Of a stretch of DNA of 64,000 nt, positions 62,314 through 64,000 are shown one piece after another; within the stretch, counting starts at the first letter, position 1, and every line of letters starts with the position of its first letter. The DNA is from Pseudoalteromonas sp. GCY (GTDB taxonomy: Bacteria > Pseudomonadota > Gammaproteobacteria > Enterobacterales > Alteromonadaceae). The notes beneath the pieces were generated by a model. The model was not told the DNA's origin. It was given only the letters and a program-made list of their open reading frames with translations, and made no database searches. The DNA lies in NCBI RefSeq assembly GCF_016695175.1, contig NZ_CP068023.1, positions 2,061,501 to 2,125,500 on the forward strand, written 5' to 3'. A program made the position numbers and the translations under genes.

Positions 62314-63442
62314 AAACCAAGTGCCACGGATTGTGCTCGTTGATGACGATGAGTTGATGTTGAAGTCGCTCCACCGCCACTTCAAAATCAGCATGGAAGG
62401 CGCTGAAATATTGACCTTTTCATCACCTAAACAATTCATTGAATCCCTAGATACGTTTGCGGGCATCGACATTTTAGTGAGTGACTACCTTATGCCATCG
62501 ATTAACGGTGTTGAATTAATCAATATCGTGAGGCGCCGTTATCCACAAGTCCTCACCGTGTTGTTAACCGGCGATACCACAGGCAAGGTACTGTGTAAGT
62601 CTTCAATTTCTGCGACCTTTATCGTCGCTAAGCCTTTTCGAAGAGAAGAATTTGATGAGGTTATCACCGCATTTTATCGACTCAATGAGCTGCCATTAAG
62701 TGAAGCAATAAAGCGTGCGCTAAATGAAACTTTCATTGAAAACGAATTGCCTATCTTGCTAAGTAAAATTGAAGATATTGATTTAGATTTTCACAAGCTT
62801 GAAGCGATGTTGGAACAAGAGGTGCTCATTCAAGCCAAATTATTCCATCTATGTAACAGTGCTTATGTGGGGTTATCGACAAAGCAATACTCCCTTTCTA
62901 CCGCAATTAAGACGCTCGGTGTGGATTTAGTTTCCGCAATTATTGTCTCTGTGTGTTATCACAATATGGTCGCAGCTAGATATGATATCGCGAACTGTGA
63001 GCAGTTAAGTGATATCAACTTTAGAAAGGTCAAGTTACTAAAGGAATTGGTACACAAGCTACACGACGTATCAATCGATTCTGAACGCGTTGTTTTTATT
63101 CAATCTCTATTGTTTCTTGGTGAGCTCGGCTCAGAAATCGCTCAGCTTATAACCGAAAGCCAATGTCATTCGCCAGAGAGTTGTTATACCGAGAAATTAC
63201 ATATTGCCCTTTATACCGCCACATTAATTGGCTATGAGTCGGCTATCACAGATCAACTGTATGCACTCATTAAGGCCCTAGAAACGGCCAACTCAGATTG
63301 CAATGCCACTAAGCTATTGTTGCTTATAGACACTATCACCAATAAAGAAGTCAATCAGACGGTGATCAACACCTTTTTTGATCAAAAGAGCCAAGATTGG
63401 TTGGAGCTTTTCTATGAACTCAGAAGCAAATACTTTAGTTAA
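62303..63442 (+). CDS. REC-HDOD signalling protein
   Basis: About 379 residues from ATG 62303, 11 bases inside the stop of the EAL gene; the frame opens upstream at 62246 but that part is the EAL coding DNA. REC at about 8-125 (VLVDDDELML, Asp in LVSDYLMPSINGVE, Lys in VAKPF). HDOD at about 150-345 (KLFHLCNSAYVGLSTKQYS, TAIKTLGVDLV, and no His-Asp catalytic pair). HDOD proteins are regulators rather than enzymes and often belong with cyclic di-GMP enzymes. It overlaps the next gene by 29 bases. Confidence 0.85.
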   Translation: MSIKNQVPRIVLVDDDELMLKSLHRHFKISMEGAEILTFSSPKQFIESLDTFAGIDILVSDYLMPSINGVELINIVRRRYPQVLTVLLTGDTTGKVLCKSSISATFIVAKPFRREEFDEVITAFYRLNELPLSEAIKRALNETFIENELPILLSKIEDIDLDFHKLEAMLEQEVLIQAKLFHLCNSAYVGLSTKQYSLSTAIKTLGVDLVSAIIVSVCYHNMVAARYDIANCEQLSDINFRKVKLLKELVHKLHDVSIDSERVVFIQSLLFLGELGSEIAQLITESQCHSPESCYTEKLHIALYTATLIGYESAITDQLYALIKALETANSDCNATKLLLLIDTITNKEVNQTVINTFFDQKSQDWLELFYELRSKYFS

Positions 63443-64000
63443 TTACAAAGTACTGATATTGGACGATGAAACGTCAATACTTAAGGCGTTAAAACGAGTC
63501 ATACGGCTGCCTTCGGTAGAGGTTGTCAGTTTTGATAATCCTTTTGAAGCTCTTGAGTACATAGACACGCACCCCGTTCAGGTTATTATCTCTGATTTTA
63601 GAATGCCGCTAATGAATGGTGGAGATTTTCTAAAACGAGCCAAAAAAATAAACCCTGGTGCAATTGGCCTAATTCTTAGCGGTTATACCGACTCCGATAT
63701 GCTTATTGATATGATTAATAGCAAGGTTGCGCATAAGTTTTTGTGTAAACCATGGGAGAACGACAAATTACTCGAAGAAGTTAATGCAGCAATAGACGTA
63801 TACAATAATAATTATTTTAAAACGGTTTTACAGGAACAACTAAAAAAGCGTGATTGTCCACGGATATTAATCAATAATGAAGGCCAAGTTGTCGAGCATA
63901 ATCTCAGCAAAGACATTGAATCTCAGATTCTTGCAGAGTTCTCGGCATGCTTTAGTGGTAATGGTATCTACCACACTCCTCTTGGTGTTTTAAGATGTGA
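63414..64000 (+). CDS. Receiver-domain protein, partial (runs off the window)
   Basis: ATG 63414 is inside the end of the HDOD gene; the frame is open to the edge (195 codons). Residues about 11-130 are a REC domain with VLILDDETS, Asp in VIISDFRMPLMNGG, Ser/Gly in ILSGYTDSD and Lys in FLCKPWEND. This is the SGxxD...KPW style of the EAL gene above. After about residue 145 a PAS-like part starts (ILINNEGQVVEHNL). The output domain lies beyond the window. It is likely a further c-di-GMP or histidine-kinase-type component. Confidence 0.85.
   Translation, partial: MNSEANTLVNYKVLILDDETSILKALKRVIRLPSVEVVSFDNPFEALEYIDTHPVQVIISDFRMPLMNGGDFLKRAKKINPGAIGLILSGYTDSDMLIDMINSKVAHKFLCKPWENDKLLEEVNAAIDVYNNNYFKTVLQEQLKKRDCPRILINNEGQVVEHNLSKDIESQILAEFSACFSGNGIYHTPLGVLRC

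Noticed and set aside
1..64000. CRISPR array
   Set aside because: No regular short direct repeats with unique spacers were seen; the repeats found are attC sites, a MITE-like palindrome and IS ends.

Overview
The window looks like a chromosomal segment of a marine gammaproteobacterium, most likely Pseudoalteromonas or a close relative. The evidence is the moderate, slightly AT-rich composition, the bioA/bioBFCD, purEK, maeA, asnS, miaE and htpX homologues, a lipoprotein S9 peptidase, a rhombosortase and several RND pumps. The genus is inferred from gene style, not from a search.

Layout. (1) 1-20 kb: the end of an unknown gene, a secreted protein with three tandem C-terminal repeats, an RND efflux pair, a patatin-like lipase, a CvfB-like/DEAD-box pair, trhO, an aldehyde dehydrogenase, a Sua5-type tRNA-modification gene, a second RND pair, tRNA-Ser(UGA) and two small membrane proteins. 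(2) 19.8-22.6 kb: fklB, asnS and a small P-loop kinase. (3) 22.6-29.2 kb: the accessory region. A fragment of an integron integrase (only the C-terminal ~45 residues) lies on the minus strand, next to an IS200/RAYT-like transposase gene. Beyond a short repeat-rich segment are four plus-strand gene cassettes separated by attC sites. They encode an HNH-type protein, a WYL-like small protein with a membrane-anchored dCTP-deaminase-like protein, a repeat-HTH/GIY-YIG protein, and a 101-residue orphan. (4) 29.2-36 kb: a KamA-type radical SAM protein and the divergent biotin locus with a recognisable BirA operator, followed by a 199-bp MITE-like palindrome. (5) 36-45 kb: a secreted Calx-beta protein, GNAT, htpX, a TetR regulator with its probable operators and a tiny membrane protein, purEK, a structured RNA candidate and the S9 peptidase. 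(6) 45.1-46.8 kb: a complete IS1182-type element inserted in a palindromic terminator at the 3' end of the rhombosortase gene. (7) 47-54 kb: ggt, maeA, a SIMPL protein, MAPEG, a sulfotransferase and miaE. (8) 54-64 kb: a stand-alone receiver followed by MoxR-DUF58-transglutaminase genes and an antiporter, then a run of receiver-domain proteins (HTH-REC, REC-EAL, REC-HDOD, REC-partial).

The most interesting part is the integron remnant. The cassette borders can be verified internally: the first bases of each cassette are complementary to the first bases of its own attC. One cassette carries a dCTP-deaminase-like protein in which the catalytic glutamate position (138 in E. coli Dcd numbering) is glutamine and which has C-terminal membrane helices. 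This is a candidate nucleotide-sensing or defence module rather than a housekeeping deaminase.
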